5,716 bases of DNA from NCBI GenBank assembly GCA_018663815.1, contig JABJPQ010000519.1, positions 1 through 5,716 on the forward strand. Direction: 5' to 3'. Source of the DNA: Halobacteriovoraceae bacterium. GTDB taxonomy: Bacteria; Bdellovibrionota; Bacteriovoracia; Bacteriovoracales; Bacteriovoracaceae. Shown here one piece after another: positions 1-5,716 of the stretch. The notes under the pieces were generated by a model, which was not told where the DNA came from, did no database searches, and worked only from the letters and a program-made list of their open reading frames with translations. The number at the start of each line of letters is the position of its first letter. Positions within the stretch are counted from its first letter, which is position 1. Position numbers and translations under genes: made by a program.

Positions 1-31
1 CATTTTTTTCTTTTTTCATAAAAAACTATCT

Positions 32-55
32 GGCCATAAAGATAACTTTATGGCC
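32..55 (-). terminator. Hairpin terminator of the transglutaminase gene
   Basis: A perfect 10-bp inverted repeat (GGCCATAAAG / CTTTATGGCC) with a 4-base loop begins 15 bases past the stop codon of the minus-strand gene. Read on the minus strand, the stem is followed after a few bases by a run of six T, as in an intrinsic terminator. The plus-strand side is also T-rich (the run near 63-80), so it could stop transcription from a gene left of the window as well. Confidence 0.8.
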
Positions 56-70
56 TTAGATTTAATTTTT

Positions 71-1930
71 TTATTTTTTTGCACGATCAATCATGACATT
101 TAAAATATTAGATAAAGGCTGAGGTTTGTTAATTGCTTTTTCACAAGTTACGGCTCTTTTCTTACCTGTTTTTTTATTTGTCATATTACACTTTTGACCG
201 GAATTGTACTTATATGCTTCATAGAAAACGTATCCTATGGATGAGTCAGATGCTTTTTTCCAGCTTACCGGAGGTGCTTTTGTCTTATCTTCCCACGTTT
301 CTAAACCTGCTTGATCATCAAAGAGCCCTGTTTCTTTCCAATCTTTTGTTATGGCCCAAAAGAAATCCGGTTGATTATTTACGACTTCTTCATCATCTTC
401 AGTTGGAAGCGGCCATGGCTCACCTTTGGTAACTGCTCTCCATTGCCCTCCAATGATATTGTAGTCAGCATCAAGCTCTAAATCGTACATCATAGCGTGA
501 TCTACATCGTCATCATCTTTTTCTGAGTCCTTAGTTTTCCTTTTTGGAGTCGCGTAATTGAGATAAGTAAACTCAGCCTCTACACCAACGATATATTTTG
601 TTTTAGGGTTTCTCATTTTTCTAAATTGATCTTTCTCATCAGCTTCAACAATATTCGCGGCCATATTTGAGTAGTGATAATCCCCAGTATTTGGATTAAA
701 ATAGTTCATTTTATATTTGTACATCGGATGATTATCAACTGCTGGTCCAACTTTTCGTTCAACAACAAAACTTCGACCTTGTTTACCAATTAAGTTCACT
801 AAACCTAGGTGCCAAGTAGCAGGGTGTACTCCTGCACAACGGTTTGTATGATCATAATTAAATGGGTCTGCTTTATGATCATAAGGTCTACCCCATTGAT
901 CTTTTTCCGCTTTAATATTACATCTCTTACCAACCATTAAAGTTCCACCGGATTTAACATCACCATTTGCATCTCTTTGCACAGCATTTTGAATAACAGA
1001 GTTAACCCAAAATAAAGCGGTCAGACCTTTAATATCTGCTGGATAAAATTCTAAATTTTTCCCATTTGGAAGCTCAAAACTAATTGCTTTTCTTGGTCTA
1101 GGAATATTTCCTGCGGCCGTGGACCAACCGTTACAAATTCCTTCCCATGCGGCCATAAGTTTACTTTGCTTACCAAGCTTCCAATCTGGAGCTTGCTCCT
1201 TGGCCATATCAACGGCCTCATAAAAGGCATCAGTAACATTGTCATATTTACCAATCTTTACTAGTGCCAATGCATTTTCAACTGATAAACTGCCTTGATG
1301 TTCATAATTATCTGCAAAAGCTTCATCAACAGTTTTAAACCATCCCCAGCTCACATATTTTTCAGCTAAGAGAAGTGCATCTTCATCTACAATCCTGAGG
1401 TCAGTAATAAAAGCATTTAGTTTTTTCGATCCCCAATCTTTCATATACTGTTGTAATTTTCGGGTTAAGCCAAAATTTTTATCACCAACAAGAATATCGT
1501 ATTTTTCTGAAGGAGCGAGTCTCGATAACTCATGCTCTGTCATTTTATCAACATTTTTAAGTGTTTTTTTGAAACGCCTTTTAAGCCCTCTGTGATTGCT
1601 TTTCCAATCAATCCAACCTAAATCAACAAAATAGGAAAGACTATCACCTGTGTATGCATCAGCTAACGTGCCCTTTGCAAGTGGCCAGTATGATGAAGTC
1701 CAAGGCTTAACTTTTGTTCTGGCCTTGGATAGCTTTTGACGCATAATCTCATCAAAGTTTTTAATAAACTCTTTATCTTCTGAAATATGCTCTACATCTT
1801 TATAGATTTCACTAACTGGCTTTGGTACAAATGGATATACTTTTGGATACTTAGAAAATTTTTGAGCCATAACCGACTGAAAACTTAAACCTATAGTTAA
1901 GCCTAATAATACTTTTTTATGCAATTTCAC
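71..1930 (-). CDS. Secreted transglutaminase, elicitor (GP42/Pep-13) family
   Basis: Probable exported protein-glutamine gamma-glutamyltransferase, which would crosslink protein Gln and Lys side chains outside the cytoplasm. Numbering is from GTG at 1930: residues 1-22 form a signal peptide (basic MKLHKK, hydrophobic core, cleavage near SVMA/QKF). A Trp-rich motif (W77, Y81-W82-P83) and a helical region with SEKYDILVGD (about 141-150) follow. Next come the likely nucleophile C266 in WEGICNGWSTAA, then HPATWH (H369, H374), a segment VDNHPMYKYKM (398-408) that aligns with Pep-13 (VWNQPVRGFKV), and YDLELD...GGQW (482-497). An acidic, charged stretch at about 466-478 looks like a surface loop. 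The GTG start is chosen because AGGGGGG lies four bases upstream and it gives a compact signal peptide; ATG at 1960 would add ten residues ahead of the signal peptide and has a weak SD. Family recognition is from recalled motifs, not a search; substrate unknown. Confidence 0.8.
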   Translation of the reverse strand: MKLHKKVLLGLTIGLSFQSVMAQKFSKYPKVYPFVPKPVSEIYKDVEHISEDKEFIKNFDEIMRQKLSKARTKVKPWTSSYWPLAKGTLADAYTGDSLSYFVDLGWIDWKSNHRGLKRRFKKTLKNVDKMTEHELSRLAPSEKYDILVGDKNFGLTRKLQQYMKDWGSKKLNAFITDLRIVDEDALLLAEKYVSWGWFKTVDEAFADNYEHQGSLSVENALALVKIGKYDNVTDAFYEAVDMAKEQAPDWKLGKQSKLMAAWEGICNGWSTAAGNIPRPRKAISFELPNGKNLEFYPADIKGLTALFWVNSVIQNAVQRDANGDVKSGGTLMVGKRCNIKAEKDQWGRPYDHKADPFNYDHTNRCAGVHPATWHLGLVNLIGKQGRSFVVERKVGPAVDNHPMYKYKMNYFNPNTGDYHYSNMAANIVEADEKDQFRKMRNPKTKYIVGVEAEFTYLNYATPKRKTKDSEKDDDDVDHAMMYDLELDADYNIIGGQWRAVTKGEPWPLPTEDDEEVVNNQPDFFWAITKDWKETGLFDDQAGLETWEDKTKAPPVSWKKASDSSIGYVFYEAYKYNSGQKCNMTNKKTGKKRAVTCEKAINKPQPLSNILNVMIDRAKK

Positions 1931-1997
1931 AAAACCCCCCTGGATATTTTTGTGAAACATAGCACCAAAATTATTTTTTGGTTAAATTTTAACGCTT

Positions 1998-2026
1998 ATT
2001 GTAATAATTACTACGTGGCGAGTCAT
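1998..2026 (-). promoter_or_regulatory. Predicted sigma70-type promoter of the transglutaminase gene
   Basis: On the minus strand ATGACT (2021-2026) and TACAAT (1998-2003, 5 of 6 to consensus) are separated by 17 bases. This predicts a start near 1991 and a leader of about 60 nt to the GTG start. A 13-base palindrome, GTTAAATTTTAAC (1981-1993), overlaps the predicted transcription start and could be an operator, although such AT-rich palindromes also arise by chance. The promoter sits between the two minus-strand genes, so the transglutaminase can be transcribed separately from its upstream neighbour. Confidence 0.5.
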
Positions 2027-2030
2027 TAAA

Positions 2031-2414
2031 CTAGGAGTTTATAATAATTCGGTTAACTTGCCTAAACGTTCTATTAACACACTCTTGGAAATATTGATTT
2101 AAACGATATCTATCTCTTGATCCAATATTTGTATTTCTACATGCTTGCATGGGAGTGTTTAATTCGGTGGAAAATTTTTTAAAGTTATCATTAACACATG
2201 CAATATAACGAGGATTATGGCTTGCTCCAAAGGTATAACATCTATCAGTTTTGAGCTTTAACTTAAGTGCTAGCCTAGTAAAGTTTGTATTAACACAACT
2301 AATATATCGATCACTAACTTCGCTGCCAGTGGCGTCGTTACTGCAGTTATCAACCCATGAAAAAGCGAGGTTAGTATTTAACAAAATTATTAATAAAATG
2401 ATTATCTTTCTCAT
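2031..2414 (-). CDS. Small secreted protein with three cysteine-pair repeats
   Basis: Unrecognised 127-residue protein. Residues 1-19 form a signal peptide (MRK, an Ile/Leu-rich core, cleavage near AFS/W), so it should act in the periplasm or outside. The mature part of about 108 residues has six cysteines (24, 40, 59, 73, 92, 112) that fall into three pairs, C24-C40, C59-C73 and C92-C112. Each second cysteine lies in [YF]xxCVNxxF (YISCVNTNF, YIACVNDNF, FQECVNRTF). The repeat period is about 33-39 residues, suggesting three helical-hairpin units each held by a disulfide. The mature protein is basic, rich in Arg and Asn. No Shine-Dalgarno precedes the ATG; a TATAAT box lies only six bases upstream. 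No terminator is evident in the 100 bases before the downstream transglutaminase gene, so read-through is possible. Function unknown. Confidence 0.8.
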   Translation of the reverse strand: MRKIIILLIILLNTNLAFSWVDNCSNDATGSEVSDRYISCVNTNFTRLALKLKLKTDRCYTFGASHNPRYIACVNDNFKKFSTELNTPMQACRNTNIGSRDRYRLNQYFQECVNRTFRQVNRIIINS

Positions 2415-2420
2415 GATAAT

Positions 2421-2449
2421 ATTATAGCTAACTTATAAGCAATACTAAA
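2421..2449 (-). promoter_or_regulatory. Promoter giving a leaderless or near-leaderless mRNA
   Basis: On the minus strand a perfect TATAAT (2421-2426) lies six bases before the ATG at 2414, with a weak TTTAGT (2444-2449) 17 bases further upstream. Initiation at the normal distance from the -10 would fall on or next to the ATG, which also lacks a Shine-Dalgarno. A second -10-like hexamer, TATAAG (2432-2437), is an alternative that would give a short leader. Confidence 0.45.
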
Positions 2450-2496
2450 GTCAGAAACTAAATATGTCCCTAAATGACAATATTAAAAAATTGATG

Positions 2497-2526
2497 CTGA
2501 CACCAACCCAATCTGTTAGGTAAACT
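2497..2526 (+). promoter_or_regulatory. Candidate promoter of cca
   Basis: CTGACA (2497-2502, 5 of 6 to the -35 consensus) and TAAACT (2521-2526, 4 of 6 to the -10) are 18 bases apart. They predict a start near 2533 and a leader of about 15 nt that contains the Shine-Dalgarno GAGG (2537-2540), seven bases before the ATG. TTGATG at 2491 is an overlapping alternative -35. Confidence 0.4.
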
Positions 2527-2547
2527 TAGATGTATTGAGGATAAAAA

Positions 2548-3648
2548 ATGAAGATATATCTTGTCGGTGGCGCAGTTAGAGACGAAATTTTGGGCTTAGC
2601 AGGTAACGATCGCGATTATGTCGTTGTAGGCAGTAATGAAAAAGAAATGCTCAGCCTTGGTTATATAAAAGTTGGAAAAGACTTCCCAGTCTTTCTTCAT
2701 CCTCTAACAAAAGAAGAATACGCATTAGCAAGGATGGAAAAAAAAATTGGTAAAGGCTATCATGGATTTGAGTTTGATTGTATTAACGTAACATTAGAAC
2801 AAGACCTAGCGAGAAGAGACCTAACAATCAATGCGATTGCAAAAGATTTAGACTCCAATACATTAATTGATCCATTTAACGGTATTAAAGATCTTGAGAA
2901 TAAAGTTCTACGCCATACTTCACAGCACTTTAAAGAAGACCCATTACGAATATTAAGGATTGCGAGATTCTCAGCAAAGTTTCCTCAATTTAGTATACAC
3001 AATGAAACAATACATTTGATTAAAGACATGATCCAAACAGGTGAGCTATCTTCATTGTCAGCACCTAGAGTATGGCAAGAGATAGAAAAATCCTTAGCTA
3101 CATCTGAACCTGCTAATTTTTTTACCTTCCTGAGAAGCATAGATGCTTATAAATATATATTAACAGGCTTACAATCACTTGATGATAATCAATGGGAAAT
3201 ATCACTGGCAACATTAAAAAGAAGTTGCTCTCTAAGTTCAAATACTAATATTCGTTTTGCAAGTATGACATACCTAATTGAAGATATTAAACGAACTTGT
3301 AATCAACTAACATTGCCCAAAGACACAAAAAATCTTTGTCTAAAAGTCATTCAATTACATAAAAAAATTCACCTTGTAAAAAGAATAGAAACCAATGAAG
3401 TCCTTGAACTTGTAAAAGAAATGGGAGGGCTCAAAAAAACGAACGAGTTTAATAATATTTTAATTGTCTATCAATCGATTAATCATCTAGATGCAAAATA
3501 TAACATTGAGTTACTTTTGAAAATTCAAAATGGTTTAAGTTCAATTGATAATAAAGCAACGCTTAAAGGTATAAAGTCTTCCGCTATAAAAAAAGCCATT
3601 CACTCAAAACAGCTTTCAGTAGTTAATGATATAATTAATAAAGAATAA
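2548..3648 (+). CDS. cca: CCA tRNA nucleotidyltransferase (CCA-adding enzyme)
   Basis: Adds or repairs the 3'-terminal CCA of tRNAs from CTP and ATP in the cytoplasm. The N-terminal half closely matches the E. coli-type class II enzyme. It shows LVGGAVRD with catalytic D21 and D23 (DRD), FPVFLHP and EEYALAR, motif B RRDLTINA (89-96), motif C around DPFNG (108-112), motif D EDPLRILRIARF (130-141) and a PRVWQE motif (173-178). At 366 residues it is shorter than the 412-residue E. coli protein. The C-terminal part has diverged: where E. coli has RFATLCHDLGK this protein has RFASMTYLIED, so the metal-binding His-Asp pair of the HD phosphohydrolase domain is absent. It should be a nucleotidyltransferase without the accessory phosphatase/phosphodiesterase activities. 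The start is supported by the SD GAGG seven bases upstream. It is monocistronic, diverging from the cysteine-repeat gene and converging on a broken minus-strand gene. Confidence 0.95.
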   Translation: MKIYLVGGAVRDEILGLAGNDRDYVVVGSNEKEMLSLGYIKVGKDFPVFLHPLTKEEYALARMEKKIGKGYHGFEFDCINVTLEQDLARRDLTINAIAKDLDSNTLIDPFNGIKDLENKVLRHTSQHFKEDPLRILRIARFSAKFPQFSIHNETIHLIKDMIQTGELSSLSAPRVWQEIEKSLATSEPANFFTFLRSIDAYKYILTGLQSLDDNQWEISLATLKRSCSLSSNTNIRFASMTYLIEDIKRTCNQLTLPKDTKNLCLKVIQLHKKIHLVKRIETNEVLELVKEMGGLKKTNEFNNILIVYQSINHLDAKYNIELLLKIQNGLSSIDNKATLKGIKSSAIKKAIHSKQLSVVNDIINKE

Positions 3649-3894
3649 TTATGGTTAAAAAATAATACTCAATAATAAATTTTCCATCGGCACCATTATT
3701 TACAGCAGCACAGCTACCTTGATCGTTAGATATTCGAGACCTGCTATTTGTATGATTTTTGATTCCGTTACCATTAAGGGCAGCATTTGATTCGTTAATA
3801 AAAACTAAAGTCGACTACCTTTAATTGCATAACTATCTTTAGTAGATGTTACGAAAGAAGTGAGGAACGTTAAAAACATAAATAGTTTTTTCAT
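3635..3894 (-). pseudogene. Frameshifted small secreted protein gene
   Basis: The ATG at 3894 has a strong SD-like AAGGAAAG (3899-3906) upstream and opens a signal-peptide reading frame (MKKLFMFLTFLTSFVTSTKD, cleavage near SYA/IKG). That frame stops after 29 codons at 3805-3807. Just before it, from 3815 down to a stop at 3635-3637, another frame stays open for about 59 codons: TLVFINESNAALNGNGIKN, then an Asn/Ser/Gly-rich stretch with one Cys (DQGSC) and GADGKFIIEYYF. A single-base deletion or other -1 event in the 3808-3814 overlap would join the two into an exported protein of about 88 residues. No slippery heptamer is visible there, so a disabling indel or sequencing error is likelier than programmed frameshifting. 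The open frame's end overlaps the cca 3' end by 14 bases. Family not recognised. The alternative is a genuine 29-residue peptide. Confidence 0.5.
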
Positions 3895-4002
3895 AATTCT
3901 TTCCTTTCCTTCATTAAAACGTTTTTCATTACGCCAATGGACGTTATTTCCTTACCTTTTTCTCACATGTCGAAAAAGACACCTTTCTCAACTATACTTC
4001 TT

Positions 4003-4401
4003 TTAAATCTCCGAACACCTTGGTAGAGCCCGAGCTGATTCAACCATTAAAGATTGTGCTTTTGCTCTGGGCATCAAGGACCAACTTGAGTTATTTTCTC
4101 TTTTAATATTAACTTTTCCGTCATTTCTAATTAAAGTTGCAATACCTGTAGCTGGTCTTTCTATTCCTACATTTTGGATATAACCTCTTTGCGCTCTTGC
4201 CTCCAGCTCTACTACATAGCTCGCAACACCTTGATCATAAGTCACTGAGTAGCCTTTCTCCGTTAATTCTTTTTCAACTTTCGCAATGGCCTTAGCAGAG
4301 TCAGTGCCGACAATAATCTTACTTTCTAAAAATACTGAACAGTCAGATGCCATAATTGAGATTGAAGATAATAAAGTTAATCCAATCAATAATGTTTTCA
4401 T
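4003..4401 (-). CDS. Small secreted protein of unknown function
   Basis: Unrecognised protein of 132 residues counted from the ATG at 4401. This start is preferred because AAAGGAAA (4407-4414) lies five bases upstream and the protein then begins with a clean signal peptide (MKTLLIGLTLLSSISIMA/SDC); an upstream ATG at 4434 would only add MASSYKLKEID before it. The mature part is about 114 residues and looks mixed alpha/beta: a helix (SAKAIAKVEKELTEKGY), strands (ASYVVELEARAQ and ATGIATLIRNDG), and a C-terminal helix. It has just two cysteines, C21 at the mature N-terminus and C129 near the C-terminus, which could be joined by a disulfide. C21 is not in a proper lipobox, so a lipoprotein is less likely. 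The broken secreted gene lies 108 bases downstream on the same strand; no convincing terminator separates them. Confidence 0.75.
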   Translation of the reverse strand: MKTLLIGLTLLSSISIMASDCSVFLESKIIVGTDSAKAIAKVEKELTEKGYSVTYDQGVASYVVELEARAQRGYIQNVGIERPATGIATLIRNDGKVNIKRENNSSWSLMPRAKAQSLMVESARALPRCSEI

Positions 4402-4690
4402 ATCAATTTCCTTTAGTTTATAGCTACTAGCCAAGTCGTTTTCGTGTGACCGTTGTTTTTTTAATCTTTGTTTTGATGACTATACACAAAAACAGCGCGT
4501 CGCACCACACGCAAAGAACAGGCATGCATTCTTATAGACTTTCAAAAAGAAAAAACTTGATAATCCTTACCTTACTGACTTCCAAGGCACTTGGGAAAGT
4601 TTTTTAAGCGGCTCCTTGTTGCCAAAGTGATATCAGTAAAACAAAACCAAGTTTGAATAACTTTTCCGACTCAACCTCACCTGGTTCTTC

Positions 4691-4921
4691 ATGTACAGGG
4701 TTTCGATCAACAGCATTTGTTATATTTTTGACATACAAACCATTGTTATTACAATGACAGGACACAAGGACATTAAGCTTGCTGATCACTACTCCACTTT
4801 AAACGAAGATGATCAAAAGAAAGTGACCCAGAAGATAATAAAGCATACTAGAGTGCATCAAGTACAACCAAGTAACGAAAATGTCACACCCTTATTTGGC
4901 AAGAAGCACGGATTAGGCTAA
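4691..4921 (+). pseudogene. Tyrosine recombinase (phage-type integrase) C-terminal remnant
   Basis: The 76-codon frame contains the end of a tyrosine recombinase catalytic domain: DIQTIVITMTGHKDIKLADH followed by YSTLNEDDQKKV. The G-H-K box (H25) and the presumed nucleophile Y34 are nine residues apart, the family's usual spacing. The rest of the enzyme is not in frame. A GFRSTAFV stretch, resembling the HxLRHTFA box with its catalytic Arg, is readable at about 4698-4721 in another frame. The distance from that Arg to the GH box is about 19 codons against the usual 22-23, implying a small deletion plus a frameshift. A further stretch near 4540-4620 (DNPYLTDFQGTWESFL) may be older coding sequence, but this is weak. 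No N-terminal arm-binding or core-binding domain is visible. It should be inactive and looks like the scar of an integrated element. Confidence 0.7.
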
Positions 4922-4925
4922 AGAA

Positions 4926-4956
4926 GGCGAGGCCATGGAGTATCGCCAATCTTTTT
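4926..4956 (+). terminator. Possible terminator after the integrase remnant
   Basis: Five bases after the integrase stop, GGCGA (4926-4930) and TCGCC (4943-4947) form a 5-bp stem with a 12-base loop, followed by AATC and five T (4952-4956). The stem is short and the loop large, so it is a weak terminator at best. A second small hairpin (GCTCA / TGAGC, 4964-4978) follows. Confidence 0.35.
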
Positions 4957-4978
4957 CACAATGGCTCACGAACTGAGC

Positions 4979-5269
4979 GAGATTGAAAGAATATAAAAAA
5001 TCCAAAACTCTGAATCTCCCACTCACCTCAAACTTTACTCTCTACCAAATCCCCTAGTTCTTGATCCTTAATATACCGCTAAAAATAAACATCTACTCGA
5101 GCTAATTTATGAAACCACAAAATGGACTATTAAAGTTTTTTAATCTCTTGTATCTAATGTTACGGGTAGCTGCGACTCTCCTTTTCAAACAACTATGTGC
5201 ACACTTCCATTTTTATAACGGGGCAAAACATTCTTCTTTTAATTTCTTTTAAAATATTCAATTTTAGTC
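4979..5269. other. Gene-poor stretch between integrase remnant and HAMP-like gene
   Basis: I see no supported gene here. The longest frame is 47 codons at 5109-5252 on the plus strand (MKPQNGLLKFFNLLYLML, hydrophobic then His/Phe-rich). It has no Shine-Dalgarno and no recognisable family, and may be decayed coding sequence. No tRNA, repeat array or second recombinase fragment is visible. The last bases supply the upstream region of the HAMP-like gene. Confidence 0.4.
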
Positions 5270-5275
5270 CATAAT
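5270..5275 (+). promoter_or_regulatory. Candidate -10 box close to the HAMP-like gene start
   Basis: CATAAT (5 of 6 to TATAAT) lies seven bases before the ATG at 5283, and no Shine-Dalgarno is present in between. Initiation at the usual distance would start the mRNA at or beside the ATG. No clear -35 is seen; the best-placed hexamer, TTTTAA at about 5247, is poor. Confidence 0.3.
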
Positions 5276-5282
5276 TATTACT

Positions 5283-5716
5283 ATGGAACAAGAAAAAGTA
5301 AAAAAGAAAATCAAAAGAAAAGTTGTCGTTGATTTAGAATTTCAAATGTCTCTAATAAGCTCATTTTTTAAAATCTACCTACTATCAGCAGTCGGTTTTT
5401 TTCTTATTGTTAGCCTTCTCCTAGGCAAGATAACAATGTTTGCTAAAGAGAATAATTACACAGAGGTTCTAACTTATCTCCAAGGAATAGAAAGCTATTT
5501 TTTATGGCTATTTTTTGGCGTTTTTATTATATCGACGATTATAACCTATTACTATGGGTTTCGAATCACTCTAAAAGTATGTGGTCCAATATATGCGGCT
5601 AAACTCTTCCTTAGAAAAATTATTGATGGTGAAGAATACGATAAGTTTACATTAAGAAAAGATGATTACTTTCTCGATCTTAAAGATAATCTGAATGAAG
5701 CAATTGAAAAAATAAA
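5283..5716 (+). CDS. Two-TM membrane protein with HAMP-like domain (3' end outside window)
   Basis: The first 144 codons are present and the frame is open at the window edge. A basic cytoplasmic N-terminus (KVKKKIKRK) precedes TM1 (about 31-49), a short outside loop of about 20 residues, and TM2 (about 72-91). A HAMP-like segment follows: GPIYAAKLFLRKIIDGEEYD, then LRKDDYFLDLKDNLNEAIEK. The pattern of GP-I-Y near the start, a G-E turn, LRK-DD and a final helix ending in LN-A resembles the HAMP-type linkers of small two-TM signalling proteins found in delta-proteobacteria and Bdellovibrio relatives. The small extracytoplasmic loop makes a large ligand-binding sensor unlikely. Whether a kinase, methyl-accepting or other output domain follows cannot be seen. 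The ATG is chosen as the first in frame; there is no Shine-Dalgarno. No linked partner is visible upstream. Confidence 0.75.
   Translation, partial: MEQEKVKKKIKRKVVVDLEFQMSLISSFFKIYLLSAVGFFLIVSLLLGKITMFAKENNYTEVLTYLQGIESYFLWLFFGVFIISTIITYYYGFRITLKVCGPIYAAKLFLRKIIDGEEYDKFTLRKDDYFLDLKDNLNEAIEKI

Noticed and set aside
1..19. Possible minus-strand gene start at the left edge (ATG at 19, MKKEKN)
   Set aside because: Only six codons are visible, it starts right after the terminator and has no Shine-Dalgarno.
133..432. Plus-strand open frame of 99 codons
   Set aside because: It lies wholly antisense within the transglutaminase gene, has no Shine-Dalgarno and no protein-like motifs.
1051..1254. Minus-strand open frame of 67 codons
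   Set aside because: An alternative frame inside the transglutaminase gene across its catalytic Cys region; a shadow.
3956..3978. Inverted repeat CTTTTTC / GAAAAAG between two minus-strand genes
   Set aside because: A 7-bp A/T-rich stem with a nine-base loop and no following T run on the minus strand; not a convincing terminator.
4402..4434. Upstream ATG extension of the 132-residue secreted protein
   Set aside because: It would place eleven residues before a well-formed signal peptide and bypass the Shine-Dalgarno that serves the ATG at 4401.
4604..4789. Minus-strand open frame of 61 codons
   Set aside because: It is antisense to the integrase remnant, which has recognisable motifs on the plus strand; no Shine-Dalgarno or family resemblance.
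5109..5252. 47-codon plus-strand frame
   Set aside because: No ribosome binding site, no known motif, and a length expected by chance in DNA of this composition.
4957..5282. tRNA or attachment site next to the integrase remnant
   Set aside because: No cloverleaf-like pairing, TTCGA arm or CCA end is visible, and no direct repeat was found that would mark att sites.

Overview
This is an AT-rich bacterial window. It contains a well conserved CCA-adding enzyme gene, a large secreted enzyme, several small signal-peptide proteins, a two-TM HAMP-like protein and a decayed integrase. The AT bias, the abundance of exported proteins, the HAMP-like family and the elicitor-type transglutaminase would fit a Bdellovibrionota/Bacteriovoracia-like or related marine Gram-negative. 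That placement is inference; no rRNA or lineage marker is present.

Layout. (1) The left third is on the minus strand. Positions 71-1930 encode a roughly 620-residue exported protein that I assign to the transglutaminase elicitor family (the Phytophthora GP42/Pep-13 type), from its CxGW and HPxxWH motifs and a segment that lines up with Pep-13. It has its own sigma70-like promoter and is followed by a near-perfect hairpin terminator at 32-55. Just upstream lies a small secreted protein (2031-2414) built from three cysteine-pair repeats, whose promoter looks leaderless. (2) Divergently transcribed on the plus strand is cca (2548-3648), the tRNA nucleotidyltransferase. Its N-terminal catalytic half is well conserved, but the HD phosphohydrolase motif is missing. 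(3) From 3635 to 4401 two minus-strand secreted-protein genes follow one another: an intact 132-residue unknown (4003-4401), then a small one that appears frameshifted (3635-3894). (4) Positions about 4540-4960 hold the decayed 3' end of a tyrosine recombinase on the plus strand and a possible terminator. Gene-poor DNA continues to 5282. (5) The right edge holds the first 144 codons of a two-TM, HAMP-like membrane protein running out of the window.

How the genes relate. Apart from cca (housekeeping) and the HAMP-like protein, the intact genes encode exported proteins on the minus strand, each with its own signals rather than one operon. The recombinase remnant and the broken secreted gene mark 3635-5282 as a decaying accessory segment between conserved genes. 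I see no CRISPR array, complete mobile element, RNA gene or recognisable defence system. The most unusual items are the transglutaminase and the three-repeat cysteine protein.
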